64,000 bases of DNA from Planomicrobium sp. CPCC 101110 (GCF_007859395.1 NZ_VOHD01000011.1:1-64000); one strand, 5' to 3'; shown: positions 32,711 through 41,459, counted from the first letter of the stretch. Numbers and translations are program-made. The notes: a model not told the origin generated them from the sequence alone.

Positions 32711-33136
32711 TTATTTTTCCTCCTTGAGTGTTTTCCACAAATAAATGCTCAGCCCTGCAATTGTTGTAAATGCGATAAGCGCTAAAAATGGAATGGTGAT
32801 AAACCCCAGCCAATTGATGTACTGGCCGGTACATGGAACTTGCCCGCAGGAAGGGGCTGAGTCAGCCAAAAAAGTCAGCTTTTGGATTCCATAATGGTAA
32901 AGGGAGATGCATCCGCCGATAATGGCAAAAATCATGGTAGTAGCGGCGATGCGCACGTTTTTCTGGACGTAGGCAACTCCGATGATGATAACAAGCGGAT
33001 ACATGAAAATGCGCTGGATCCAACACAATTCGCATGGTATATACCCCCGGATTTCAGAAAAATACAGCGATCCCATTGTAGCAGCCAGTGAGACCACCCA
33101 CATGGACAGCAAAACGTTTTCTTGGCGCTTGGACAT
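32711..33136 (-). CDS. bdbC: Disulfide oxidoreductase BdbC (DsbB family)
   Basis: A 141-residue membrane protein with four predicted TM helices. The first redox pair is CELCWIQR after TM1, and the second is CGQVPC in the second extracellular loop. These are the DsbB/BdbC signatures. It passes electrons from exported thiol oxidases to the quinone pool. ATG 33136 has GAGGT nine bases upstream. It forms a two-gene operon with the thioredoxin-like gene and is divergent from the yhcX-like gene. Confidence 0.94.
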   Translation of the reverse strand: MSKRQENVLLSMWVVSLAATMGSLYFSEIRGYIPCELCWIQRIFMYPLVIIIGVAYVQKNVRIAATTMIFAIIGGCISLYHYGIQKLTFLADSAPSCGQVPCTGQYINWLGFITIPFLALIAFTTIAGLSIYLWKTLKEEK

Positions 33137-33268
33137 ATAAGTAGTACCTCTTTTCAAGATTTTCTTCTATAAAAGTATAATTCTTAAACCTCGGCAAGTA
33201 AAATATTATCATGATAGTAGACTATCCTATATAATGAACTATGAATCTTTTGTGAAGGAGTGGCTGCA

Positions 33269-34813
33269 GTGCCAGAACAGTTCGATTTGTCCAATTTCGA
33301 AAAAAGCATGATCATCCGCGAGATGACTTATGCCGATATAAATGCAATTATGGAAATGCAGCGTTTATGTTTCCCGGGGATGGACCCGTGGAAAGAAGAG
33401 CAATTAAGAAGCCATTTGGGCGTTTTTCCACAAGGACAGCTTGTAGCTGAACTTGACGGAAAAGTGATCGGCTCATGCTCGAGCTTGCTGATAAATTTTG
33501 ATGAATACGACGACCGCCATACATGGGACGATGTTACTGACGGCGGATATATTACAAACCATAATCCTGATGGCTATAATATGTATGGAATCGAAGTCAT
33601 GGTCCATCCCGAGTTCCGGCGGATGCAGGTCGGGCAGCGGCTATACGAAGCGCGCAAGGAATTGGCGCGTGAACTGAATCTGAAATCGATCATCATCGGC
33701 GGACGCATTCCGAATTATTCAAAGCACGCAGATGAAATGTCGCCAAGAGAATATGTAGATGCGGTGTCCCGCCATAAGATCTACGATCCAGTTCTGACGT
33801 TCCAATTGATGAACGGCTTCCAGCTCATGCGCATCAATCCCAACTATTTGGATGATGATTTGGCTTCAGGGAAATATGCAACATTGATGGAATGGAACAA
33901 CGTGGACTATAAACCGATCTCCAAACGCCATTTCAAAACAAGTCTGCCGGTCCGCATCTGTGTGGTCCAGTATTTGATGCGTGCCATCGAATCATTCGAA
34001 GATTTGGCAAGCCAGGTGGAATATTTTGTCGATGTGGCATCGGATGCGCATTCCGACTTTGTGGTATTCCCGGAAATTTTCACGACGCAGCTCATGTCCT
34101 TCTTGAACGAGCCATCGCCAAGCCAGGCAGTCCGTAAACTGACAGAATATACACCTCAGTATATCGAATTGTTCACTGACCTTGCGGTGCGCTATAACGT
34201 CAACATTGTCGGCGGCTCTCACTTCGTTAAGGAAGAAGACGATGAGATTTACAACATCGCTTATCTGTTCCGCCGCGATGGTTCGATCGACAAACAGTAT
34301 AAAATCCATATCACGCCAAATGAGCGGAAATGGTGGGGAATTTCAGCAGGCGATTCAGTCCGCGTATTCGATACGGATTGCGGAAAAATCGCCATCCAGA
34401 TCTGTTATGATATTGAATTTCCGGAGCTTGCCCGCATTGCGACAGACATGGGAGCCAATATCATTTTCACGCCGTTCTGTACAGAAGACCGCCAAGGCTA
34501 CTTGCGCGTACGCTATTGCGCACAAGCACGCGCTGTAGAAAATCAGATCTACACGGTCATCTCCGGGACAGTCGGCAACTTGCCGCAAACGGAAAACATG
34601 GATATCCAATATGCCCAATCCGGCATTTTTGCTCCGTCCGATTTTGAATTTGCCCGCGACGGCATTGTCGGGGAAACGAATGCAAACTTGGAGATGGTGC
34701 TGATCGGGGATGTGGATCTTGAAATTTTGCGCCGCCAGCGCCAAAACGGTACAGTCAAGCAATTGAAAGACCGCCGTCATGACGTATACCGTGTAGAATA
34801 TAAAAAAGACTGA
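33269..34813 (+). CDS. GNAT acetyltransferase-carbon-nitrogen hydrolase fusion, YhcX-like
   Basis: A 514-residue fusion. Residues about 10-210 form a GNAT domain (YGIEVMVHPEFRRMQVGQRLYEARKELA is the acetyl-CoA-binding signature). Residues about 225-500 are a nitrilase-superfamily amidohydrolase with the Glu-Lys-Cys triad in VVFPEIFTT, YKIHITPNE and AIQICYDIEFPE. It closely resembles B. subtilis YhcX. Such fusions could acylate and deacylate the same kind of amine, but the substrate is unknown. GTG 33269 is chosen because AAGGAG lies eight bases upstream; GTG 33260 overlaps that site. Confidence 0.93.
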   Translation: MPEQFDLSNFEKSMIIREMTYADINAIMEMQRLCFPGMDPWKEEQLRSHLGVFPQGQLVAELDGKVIGSCSSLLINFDEYDDRHTWDDVTDGGYITNHNPDGYNMYGIEVMVHPEFRRMQVGQRLYEARKELARELNLKSIIIGGRIPNYSKHADEMSPREYVDAVSRHKIYDPVLTFQLMNGFQLMRINPNYLDDDLASGKYATLMEWNNVDYKPISKRHFKTSLPVRICVVQYLMRAIESFEDLASQVEYFVDVASDAHSDFVVFPEIFTTQLMSFLNEPSPSQAVRKLTEYTPQYIELFTDLAVRYNVNIVGGSHFVKEEDDEIYNIAYLFRRDGSIDKQYKIHITPNERKWWGISAGDSVRVFDTDCGKIAIQICYDIEFPELARIATDMGANIIFTPFCTEDRQGYLRVRYCAQARAVENQIYTVISGTVGNLPQTENMDIQYAQSGIFAPSDFEFARDGIVGETNANLEMVLIGDVDLEILRRQRQNGTVKQLKDRRHDVYRVEYKKD

Positions 34814-35025
34814 AACAGATACGTTGAAATAAAGAAGGTATTTGTTGCAGACCGCTTCTGCCGCTTTGGAAAGGCAAGGACGTTTGTTTCTGCATTGCAC
34901 CTGCATCGCTCCGCTGCTTCGTTGCAAAGCATCGGTCAAATGCCATTCGACCAATGCTTGCCCGCCGGAAAGCGGAGCTGTTTTGCGGAATAATTGCATC
35001 AACTATATTTTATTGCCTGATACAG
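34814..35025. repeat. Intergenic region with repeat-like GC-rich element
   Basis: No gene is supported. The segment at about 34848-34990 is GC-rich and full of short inverted motifs (CATCGCTCCGCTGCTTCG, TTGCCCGCCGGAAAGCGG). This is the look of dispersed intergenic elements in this group of bacteria, although no second copy is exact within the window. Confidence 0.35.
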
Positions 35026-35058
35026 AAGCCGCTTCCAAAATGGGAGCGGCTTTTTTTC
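35026..35058 (+). terminator. Terminator upstream of the phosphoglucomutase gene
   Basis: AAGCCGCT/AGCGGCTT with an 11-nt loop is followed by seven T. It closes the yhcX-like transcript. Confidence 0.85.
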
Positions 35059-35104
35059 GCTTTCTTTGGTAAACTGAATGTAAAAGAAAGGATGGTGTTT
35101 TTTT

Positions 35105-36805
35105 ATGGCATGGAAAGAAAAAATCAAACGCTGGCTTGAACACGATCAATTGGACGAAACGACAAAAGAAACATTGAATCTTTTGAAAGATGATGAGAAA
35201 TGGGCGGAAGACGCCTTTCATCAGGACTTGGTGTTCGGCACCGGCGGCATGCGCGGGGAGATTGGACCGGGTACAAACCGCATGAACATTTATACTGTGC
35301 GGAAAGCATCCCAAGGAATTGCCGATTACATAAAAGAGAACGGTGCAGAAGCGATGGCAAGAGGGATGGTCATTGCGTATGACAGCCGCCGCATGTCCCC
35401 TGAGTTCGCGATGGAAGCGGCTCGGACATTTGCAGCAAATGGCATCCATACGTACTTGTACAGCGCGCCCCGGACAACTCCGCAATTGTCTTTCAGTGTC
35501 CGATACTTGAATGCGTTTATGGGAATCGTCATTACGGCAAGCCACAACCCGCCTGAATACAATGGCTACAAAGTATACGGGGATGACGGCGCCCAATTGA
35601 ATCTGGCTGATGCCGACCGGGTCATCGAATATGTCAGCCAGGTGGAAGATGAGCTGATGATCAACAACTCTGAGTTCCAAGAAGACCTTTTGGTCATGAT
35701 TGATGAAAAGCTCGACCAGGCATATATCACGAATGCCCTGACTGTCCAGGAACACGCGGCAAGCCCGATCCAAGCGGTGTTCACCCCGCTTCACGGCGCA
35801 TCCGGCCTGACGGTGCAGCGCTTGCTGAGCGAAGCAGGGTATGACGGCATTACGTATGTGAAAGAACAGATGGAACCGGACGGCGAATTTCCGACAGTCA
35901 AATCCCCAAACCCGGAAGAAGCTTCCGCTTTTGAAATGGCGATGCAATACGGCAAAGAAGCCGGAGCGGATTTGCTGATCGCGGTAGATCCAGACGGCGA
36001 CCGCGCAGGAATTGCAGTATGGACCGGCGCGCATTATGAACTTTTGAGCGGCAACCAGACCGGCGCGATTCTGATCGAGTATCTGCTCAGCCAAAAAGAA
36101 CGGAAAGGCACGCTGCCGGAAAACGGGCGCATCTTCAAAACCATTGTCACATCCGAATTCGGGCGGGTTGTTGCTGATGCTTATGGCGTCGGCTGCGAAG
36201 ACGTGCTTACTGGATTTAAATTCATCGGTGAAAAGCTGAAAGAGAACGATGCCAATAAGACGTTCGAGTTCCTTTTCGGCTATGAAGAAAGCTACGGATA
36301 TCTGATCAAAGACTTCGCGCGCGATAAAGATGCTGTCCAAACGGTCCTGCTGCTTGTCGAAGCCGCTGCTTACTACAAACAGCAAGGCAAGAGCCTCCAT
36401 GATGTGCTTGTTGAACTATATGGCCGTTTTGGCTGGTACCGCGAAAGCCTAGTGTCGATCACGAAAAAAGGCGTGGATGGCGCCCGCGAAATCAGCGCTT
36501 TGCTTGAAGGTTTGCGAAAAGAGCCGATCCAGGCAATCGCCGGCGTTCCGGTTGTCATGATCGAAGACTACGAAACGCAGAACCGGTTGTTTGTCGATTT
36601 GGCGACTGATGAAAAAATTGAGCTGCCGCAATCAAACGTCCTCAAGTTTTTCCTGAAAGACGGTTCATGGATCTGTGTCCGCCCGAGCGGAACGGAACCG
36701 AAAGTGAAATACTACTTTGGCGTTTTCGCCGATACCGAACGGGACAGCGATGAAAAGCTGGAATTCATCAAAGAGTCTTTCCTGGACGAAATGAATAGCC
36801 GCTGA
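35105..36805 (+). CDS. pgcA: Alpha-phosphoglucomutase (phospho-sugar mutase)
   Basis: A 566-residue enzyme interconverting glucose-1-phosphate and glucose-6-phosphate (or mannose phosphates), supplying UDP-glucose for glycolipids and wall polymers. All four domains are present. FGTGGMRGEIGPG is near the start, the phosphoserine loop is VITASHNPPEYNGYK, the magnesium loop is DPDGDR, the sugar-binding loop is GYEESYGY, and the phosphate-binding loop is RPSGTEPKVKYY at the C-terminus. The length and sequence match B. subtilis PgcA (YhxB). It is a single gene with a terminator. Confidence 0.95.
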   Translation: MAWKEKIKRWLEHDQLDETTKETLNLLKDDEKWAEDAFHQDLVFGTGGMRGEIGPGTNRMNIYTVRKASQGIADYIKENGAEAMARGMVIAYDSRRMSPEFAMEAARTFAANGIHTYLYSAPRTTPQLSFSVRYLNAFMGIVITASHNPPEYNGYKVYGDDGAQLNLADADRVIEYVSQVEDELMINNSEFQEDLLVMIDEKLDQAYITNALTVQEHAASPIQAVFTPLHGASGLTVQRLLSEAGYDGITYVKEQMEPDGEFPTVKSPNPEEASAFEMAMQYGKEAGADLLIAVDPDGDRAGIAVWTGAHYELLSGNQTGAILIEYLLSQKERKGTLPENGRIFKTIVTSEFGRVVADAYGVGCEDVLTGFKFIGEKLKENDANKTFEFLFGYEESYGYLIKDFARDKDAVQTVLLLVEAAAYYKQQGKSLHDVLVELYGRFGWYRESLVSITKKGVDGAREISALLEGLRKEPIQAIAGVPVVMIEDYETQNRLFVDLATDEKIELPQSNVLKFFLKDGSWICVRPSGTEPKVKYYFGVFADTERDSDEKLEFIKESFLDEMNSR

Positions 36806-36810
36806 CAAAG

Positions 36811-36836
36811 AAGCTCCCTCTAGAAGGGAGCTTTTT
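36811..36836 (+). terminator. Terminator after pgcA
   Basis: AAGCTCCCT/AGGGAGCTT with a 5-nt loop, ending in TTTTT. Confidence 0.88.
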
Positions 36837-36907
36837 CATTCCAAAGACCGAGGCGCAGGAGGGTACAAAACATGTATCGTTAAGATAACAGTGATGAGGT
36901 GGCAATT

Positions 36908-38023
36908 ATGGTTTTAGATGAACATTCCAATGTGGCATTATTAAAGGAAATTGCAGAACTGCTCAATGAAGAAACCGACATGGAGCGGATGCTGGAAGGG
37001 GCTATTGCGAAACTTTTGAACGGTTCCAATTTTGAGACGGCCTGGATTTTCTTCATTGATGAAAACGGCAGGCACCGATTGGTGGCACATGCGAATTTGC
37101 CGCCAGCACTTGAAGAAAGGGATTGCCGGCATCTGCAAAAAGGCGGCTGCTGGTGCGTCAAGCGCTACCGGGATGGCGATCTGGAAAAGGCATCGAATAT
37201 TATCGCTTGCCAGCGGATTGAAAACGCACTTTCCGCCAAAGCGGGAGATGCAGAAGGCATTACCCATCATGCCACCGTGCCGCTGCAATCGGGTGAAGAG
37301 AAATTTGGGCTGCTGAACATTGCCGCGCCCGATACGGTTCGTTTTTCGAATGATGAACTTGCTCTGCTGGAATCTGTCGCGTTTCAAATCGGTTCTGCCA
37401 TCAAGCGCATTGGATTGACAAAACAAGAACAGGAACTTGCACTTGTCAAAGAACGAAACCGCTTAGCGCGGGATTTGCACGATTCGGTCAATCAGCTGCT
37501 GTTCTCCGTCACTTTGACTGCCCGCGGCGGCGTTGAGATGTCGGGAGACCCGGAAATCCAGGGGACGTTTCGGGACATTCAGCATTTGACGCAGGAAGCG
37601 CTGAATGAAATGAGGGCGCTTATTTGGCAGCTGCGTCCCAAAGGGCTGGAAAGCGGCTTGCTTGAAGCTTTGAAAGGATATGCCGAAATGCTCGGCTTGT
37701 CCCTGGAGCTGAAAGTGACTGGTGTTATCCAGTTGCCGTCGCGGATTGAGGAAACCCTATTCCGCATCTCACAGGAGGCGTTGAACAATGTCCGGAAGCA
37801 CGCCGGGGTCAATGAAGTGCAGTTGTATTTGTCTGTGACATCTTCGGACGTCTTGCTTGTCTTGAAAGATGAAGGCCGTGGATTTGCTATCGACGAAGAG
37901 GTCTACATTCCTTCAATCGGCATCCAAAGCATGCGCGACCGCGCAGAAGCGGAGGGCGGATCGGTCGATTGGTCGAGTGAAATTGAAAGAGGGACGGAAA
38001 TTCTTGTAAGAATGCCGTATTAA
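36908..38023 (+). CDS. GAF-domain sensor histidine kinase (YhcY-like)
   Basis: A soluble kinase of 371 residues. An N-terminal GAF domain (about 10-165) has a cysteine-rich segment, CRHLQKGGCWCV with a further Cys in IIACQRI. The HisKA_3 dimerisation helix carries the phosphorylation site in RLARDLHDSVNQLLFS near residue 191. A C-terminal HATPase domain has the N-box (ALNNVRKHA) and G-boxes. It resembles B. subtilis YhcY, which also lies close to yhcX. The cysteines could bind a metal or iron-sulfur cluster and sense oxygen or redox; that is inference. ATG 36908 has GAGGTGG five bases upstream. The regulator gene follows after 15 bases. Confidence 0.9.
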   Translation: MVLDEHSNVALLKEIAELLNEETDMERMLEGAIAKLLNGSNFETAWIFFIDENGRHRLVAHANLPPALEERDCRHLQKGGCWCVKRYRDGDLEKASNIIACQRIENALSAKAGDAEGITHHATVPLQSGEEKFGLLNIAAPDTVRFSNDELALLESVAFQIGSAIKRIGLTKQEQELALVKERNRLARDLHDSVNQLLFSVTLTARGGVEMSGDPEIQGTFRDIQHLTQEALNEMRALIWQLRPKGLESGLLEALKGYAEMLGLSLELKVTGVIQLPSRIEETLFRISQEALNNVRKHAGVNEVQLYLSVTSSDVLLVLKDEGRGFAIDEEVYIPSIGIQSMRDRAEAEGGSVDWSSEIERGTEILVRMPY

Positions 38024-38038
38024 TAGGAGGGGTTGCAG

Positions 38039-38674
38039 GTGAAAGTATTGATAGCGGATGATCACCATGTTGTCCGGCGCGGCTTGTTGTTTTTCCTGAA
38101 AACACAGAAAGACATAGAAGTGATTGGAGAAGCGGCCAATGGAAAAGAAGCGGTCGAAATGGCAGCGAAACTTCAGCCGGATATCGTCTTGATGGATCTG
38201 GTGATGCCGGTTATGGACGGCATTCAAGCAACCCGAAAAATCAAAGAACAAAATCCCGATATTATCATTTTGATGCTGACCAGTTTTTCAGACCGCGACC
38301 ATGTCGTGCCGGCGATTGAAGCGGGAGCAGCGGGTTATCAATTGAAGGATATTGAACCGGATGAACTCGTCGCGTCGCTCCGCAGTTTGATGCGCGGGGA
38401 AAACACGCTCCATCCAAAAGCGACTTCTGAATTGCTGAAAGGACCGGCGGAACCGCCGCCGCATACCATTAACCAACTGACGCCCAGAGAGCAGGAAGTG
38501 CTTTTTGAATTGACGAAAGGCAAAAGCAACCGGGAAATCGCCTCTGCTCTTTTCGTTACGGAAAAAACAGTCAAAACCCATATTTCCAATATCTTCACAA
38601 AACTAGGTGTGCAAGATCGCACACAAGCCGCTTTATACGCCGTCAAACACGGGCTGACCGAGCCGGCACAATAA
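38039..38674 (+). CDS. LuxR/NarL-family response regulator (YhcZ-like)
   Basis: A 211-residue regulator. The receiver domain has VLIADDHHVVRRG, the phosphoacceptor Asp in VLMDLVMPVMDG near residue 53 and the Lys in YQLKDIEPDEL. The C-terminal LuxR helix-turn-helix is at about 145-205 (LTPREQEVLFELTKGKSNREIASALFVTEKTVKTHISNI). It is the partner of the GAF kinase directly upstream. GTG 38039 is preferred over TTG 38033 because AGGAGG is eight bases upstream. Targets are unknown. A bidirectional terminator follows. Confidence 0.93.
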   Translation: MKVLIADDHHVVRRGLLFFLKTQKDIEVIGEAANGKEAVEMAAKLQPDIVLMDLVMPVMDGIQATRKIKEQNPDIIILMLTSFSDRDHVVPAIEAGAAGYQLKDIEPDELVASLRSLMRGENTLHPKATSELLKGPAEPPPHTINQLTPREQEVLFELTKGKSNREIASALFVTEKTVKTHISNIFTKLGVQDRTQAALYAVKHGLTEPAQ

Positions 38675-38710
38675 AAAGGAGCGATACGTTTTTTTCGTAT
38701 CGCTCCTTTT
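38674..38710. terminator. Bidirectional terminator
   Basis: A perfect 15-bp stem, AAAAGGAGCGATACG and its complement, with a T7 loop. It lies between the response-regulator gene (+) and the rsgA paralogue (-). Confidence 0.9.
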
Positions 38711-38719
38711 GTGATTGCT

Positions 38720-39775
38720 TCACCGTTTTTTCACAGGCCGTTTCCTGTAGTCTTTTGTAACTTGCTTCCATTTGCTGCGTTCTGCTTTTTGTGCCGCTAA
38801 ATCACTTTTTCGTTCCATGTGCGCGAGTTCGCGCTTCAGTTTCAAATAGCTCTGGTAGCGGTCGCGCGGCAATTCTCCGGCAGCCAGCGCTTCCTGGATG
38901 GCGCAGCCGGGTTCATTGCCATGGCTGCAGTCGCGGAAACGGCACGCGTCCGCCAACGTTTCAACATCGCTGAAGCTTGTTTCCATGCCTTCCGAATAAT
39001 CCCCCAGCTGAAACTCCCTCATTCCCGGCGTATCAATCAGCAAGCCGCCTGTAGGCAGCAATACCAATTCCCGGTGCGTTGTCGTATGGCGGCCTTTGCT
39101 GTCGTCTTCCCGGATTCCTTGTACGGCCATCAGCTCGCTTCCGGACAATGCGTTGATCAGCGAGGATTTTCCGACACCGGAAGATCCGAGCAAAGCTCCG
39201 GTTTTAGCGCCTGCCAAAATTTTCTGCAATTCATCTATGCCTTCACCGGTGACACTTGAAACCGCATGAACCGGAACGCCGAACGCGACCGATTCCACTT
39301 CTTTCATATAAGGTTCGATATCCGCGCATTGATCTTTCTTGGTCAACACGACAATCGGATTTGCGCCGGAATCCCATGAGGCGATCAAGTAGCGCTCCAA
39401 TCTCCTGACATTAAAATCATGGTTCAACGACATCACCAGAAACACATAGTCGATGTTGACCGCAATCGTTTGGATTTCTGATGTATCGCCAGCCGACTTC
39501 CTCGAAAATTGGGAAGAACGGGGAAGGACTCTGTGGATGATCCCTTTTTCTTCGCCCGGCATCTGTTCGACCATGACCCAATCGCCGACTGATGGAAATT
39601 CTTGATGGCCGTGTTCATGCTTGAATTTTCCGGAAAGGGAACTCAGCCACTCGCCGTTTTCTGTAACTACCCTGTACAAATGCTTGTGCTCCAGCGTCAC
39701 ACGCCCAGGTATTCCTGGTGCTGCCGCTTTTTCTTGCCAATTGCTATTCCAACCGTACTGTTCGATCTTATTCAA
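38720..39775 (-). CDS. rsgA: RsgA-type ribosome-associated GTPase, paralogue
   Basis: A 351-residue circularly permuted GTPase. An OB-fold (about 1-95) is followed by the G motifs in RsgA order: TKKDQ (G4), GSSGVGKSSLINAL (G1) and DTPGMRE (G3). A C-terminal zinc site follows (CRFRDCSHGNEPGC). RsgA acts late in 30S subunit maturation. This is the longer paralogue type beginning NKIEQYGW rather than the one found next to prkC. The start is TTG 39775 with AGGAGG eight bases upstream; the in-frame ATGs further up have none and overlap the terminator. A leader peptide and terminator upstream suggest control by attenuation. Confidence 0.92.
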   Translation of the reverse strand: MNKIEQYGWNSNWQEKAAAPGIPGRVTLEHKHLYRVVTENGEWLSSLSGKFKHEHGHQEFPSVGDWVMVEQMPGEEKGIIHRVLPRSSQFSRKSAGDTSEIQTIAVNIDYVFLVMSLNHDFNVRRLERYLIASWDSGANPIVVLTKKDQCADIEPYMKEVESVAFGVPVHAVSSVTGEGIDELQKILAGAKTGALLGSSGVGKSSLINALSGSELMAVQGIREDDSKGRHTTTHRELVLLPTGGLLIDTPGMREFQLGDYSEGMETSFSDVETLADACRFRDCSHGNEPGCAIQEALAAGELPRDRYQSYLKLKRELAHMERKSDLAAQKAERSKWKQVTKDYRKRPVKKR

Positions 39776-39802
39776 TGTGAATTCCTCCTGTTTATGCATA
39801 AT

Positions 39803-39841
39803 AAAAAGACCATGGATGCGCACAAATCGCAGTCCATGGTC
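39803..39841 (-). terminator. Leader terminator (attenuator) upstream of rsgA
   Basis: On the minus strand GACCATGGA/TCCATGGTC flanks an inner TGCG/CGCA pair and ends in TTTTTATT. It lies between the leader peptide and the rsgA ribosome site, where it would end transcription before the gene unless overcome. Confidence 0.85.
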
Positions 39842-39869
39842 CCCAGGCATAATGGAAGAAGCGTATCGG

Positions 39870-39935
39870 TTAAGAGCGATACACAGATGGGGGCACTATA
39901 GACTGGATTTGCGTTTCAGAAAATAAAATAGCCAT
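39870..39935 (-). CDS. Leader peptide of rsgA (21 residues)
   Basis: A short ORF begins at ATG 39935 with GAGGTGAGG four bases upstream. It codes for 21 residues starting MAILFSETQ and ending VPPSVYRS, so it holds a Pro-Pro pair near the end. Its last codons and stop lie in a hairpin (GTATCG/CGATAC). It sits about 25 nt after a strong promoter and before a terminator, the classic layout of a ribosome-sensing leader. Expression is not shown. Confidence 0.65.
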   Translation of the reverse strand: MAILFSETQIQSIVPPSVYRS

Positions 39936-39966
39936 AATGCCTCACCTCTTTCTTCAAGTTAATTCC

Positions 39967-39995
39967 ACTATAATCGAAGCAAATAGGCCGGTCAA
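39967..39995 (-). promoter_or_regulatory. Sigma-A promoter of the rsgA leader
   Basis: On the minus strand TTGACC (39990-39995), exactly 17 bases, then TATAGT (39967-39972). The transcript would start near 39960 and carry a leader of about 185 nt. Confidence 0.75.
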
Positions 39996-40142
39996 TAGTT
40001 TTTGATAGAAAATAACAGCAAATCAGAAAATACCGTTGATTTCTTTATTCGTGTACCCGAATTAAATTTCCAAGTTTATGCGGAAGGAATGAGTCAAAGT
40101 GGCTTGAGTAAGGGTATAGAAAAGGAAAAAGGAGGAGAAGCG

Positions 40143-41336
40143 ATGAATAGATCGAACTCGGAAAAACCGGCATTGTTTTCGAAAGGATTTTTGGAAAATC
40201 CCTATCCTATATACAGCGGCCTTAGAGAAATGGACCCGATTCACCAAGTGAGGTTTCCAGATGGGCAGCTGGGCTGGTTGGTGACTCGCTATGAAGATGC
40301 CGTTGAAGTGCTGAAAGAACCGCGGTTTATCAAAGATATCTCCAAGATATATGGCGGCAGTATGGATCAAATGAGTGTATTTACGCAAAATATGCTGTTT
40401 TCCGATCCACCCGACCACAAGCGGTTGAGAGGGCTTGCCCAAAAAGCTTTTACGCCGAAAATGATTGCAGGCATGCGGAACCGCATCCAGGAAATTGCGG
40501 ATGAATTGCTGGATCCGCTGTCTGACAGGAATTCCATCAACTTGATTAATGAATTCGCCTTCCCGCTTCCGATCATTGTTATTTGTGAAATTCTTGGGGT
40601 CCCTCCCGAAGACCGGGATAAATTCCGCCTTTGGTCAAATTCTTTGATTGAAGGAACAAGCGGTGAAGTGGGAGTCAGTATTTTTGAGCATATGAACCAG
40701 TTTGTTCAATATTTGGGCGTGTGGTTTGAAAAAGTGAGGGAGAATCCAGGCAGTGATTTGATCAGCCAGCTGATCATCGCAGAGGAAGAAGGGGACCGGC
40801 TGACGGAAAAAGAACTGTATGGGGTTGTGTCATTGCTGATTATTGCGGGCCATGAAACCACAGTCAATTTGATCGGCAATACGGTATTGGCCTTGTTGGA
40901 CTTTCCGGAGCAGCAGACTTTATTGCGGGAACATCCTGAAATGATTCCGCAAGCTCTCGAAGAATCGCTTCGCTATAACGGCCCAGTCGAATTCAGCACA
41001 TCCCGCTGGGCGTCAGAAGATATGGAGTTGAACGGAAAACAAATCCGAAGAGGCGATTTGGTTGTGGTATCTTTGAACGCGGCCAACCACGATCCCGAAA
41101 AATTCAATGATCCAGAAACATTTGACATTACCCGGGAAAAAAGCCCGCATCTCGCTTTCGGAATGGGAATCCATTTCTGTCTTGGAGCGCCGCTGGCACG
41201 TCTAGAGGGTGAGATTGCCATATCAAGTTTGCTTGAGCGCTTTCCAGATATGCAATTGGAAATTGACAAAAAAGAATTGGAATGGCGGCCGGGTATGATT
41301 GTCAGGGGGGTAAAAGAAATTCCGTTGTCGGTATAA
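40143..41336 (+). CDS. Cytochrome P450
   Basis: A 397-residue soluble bacterial P450, similar in type to the CYP107 group. The I-helix oxygen-binding motif is IIAGHETTVNL, the K-helix ExxR is in EESLRYNGPV, and the heme-thiolate loop is FGMGIHFCLGAPLARLE with the axial Cys near residue 347. It would hydroxylate a small organic substrate with electrons from a ferredoxin or flavodoxin; no redox partner gene is nearby. ATG 40143 has AGGAGG seven bases upstream, so the 46 in-frame codons before it are probably untranslated. The substrate is unknown. Confidence 0.93.
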   Translation: MNRSNSEKPALFSKGFLENPYPIYSGLREMDPIHQVRFPDGQLGWLVTRYEDAVEVLKEPRFIKDISKIYGGSMDQMSVFTQNMLFSDPPDHKRLRGLAQKAFTPKMIAGMRNRIQEIADELLDPLSDRNSINLINEFAFPLPIIVICEILGVPPEDRDKFRLWSNSLIEGTSGEVGVSIFEHMNQFVQYLGVWFEKVRENPGSDLISQLIIAEEEGDRLTEKELYGVVSLLIIAGHETTVNLIGNTVLALLDFPEQQTLLREHPEMIPQALEESLRYNGPVEFSTSRWASEDMELNGKQIRRGDLVVVSLNAANHDPEKFNDPETFDITREKSPHLAFGMGIHFCLGAPLARLEGEIAISSLLERFPDMQLEIDKKELEWRPGMIVRGVKEIPLSV

Positions 41337-41459
41337 AAATTTCTGGACTTGTCCAAGCTTATGAAAAGAAGGGATGGGATCGTCCTTTTTTTGCAGAGTT
41401 TGCCGCTCAATCATAAAGGGAAGAGGAGGAAAACCAAAACCGAAAGCAGGGGATAAAAT

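Noticed and set aside
33213..33226. Palindrome GATAGTAGACTATC in the bdbC/yhcX intergenic region as an operator
   Set aside because: Only 6 bp per arm, with a TATAAT nearby but no good -35; too weak to report as a site.
35003..36400. 465-codon antisense ORF opposite the phosphoglucomutase gene
   Set aside because: It mirrors a strongly conserved coding frame, has no start context and no recognisable domain; long antisense frames are common opposite genes of this codon use.
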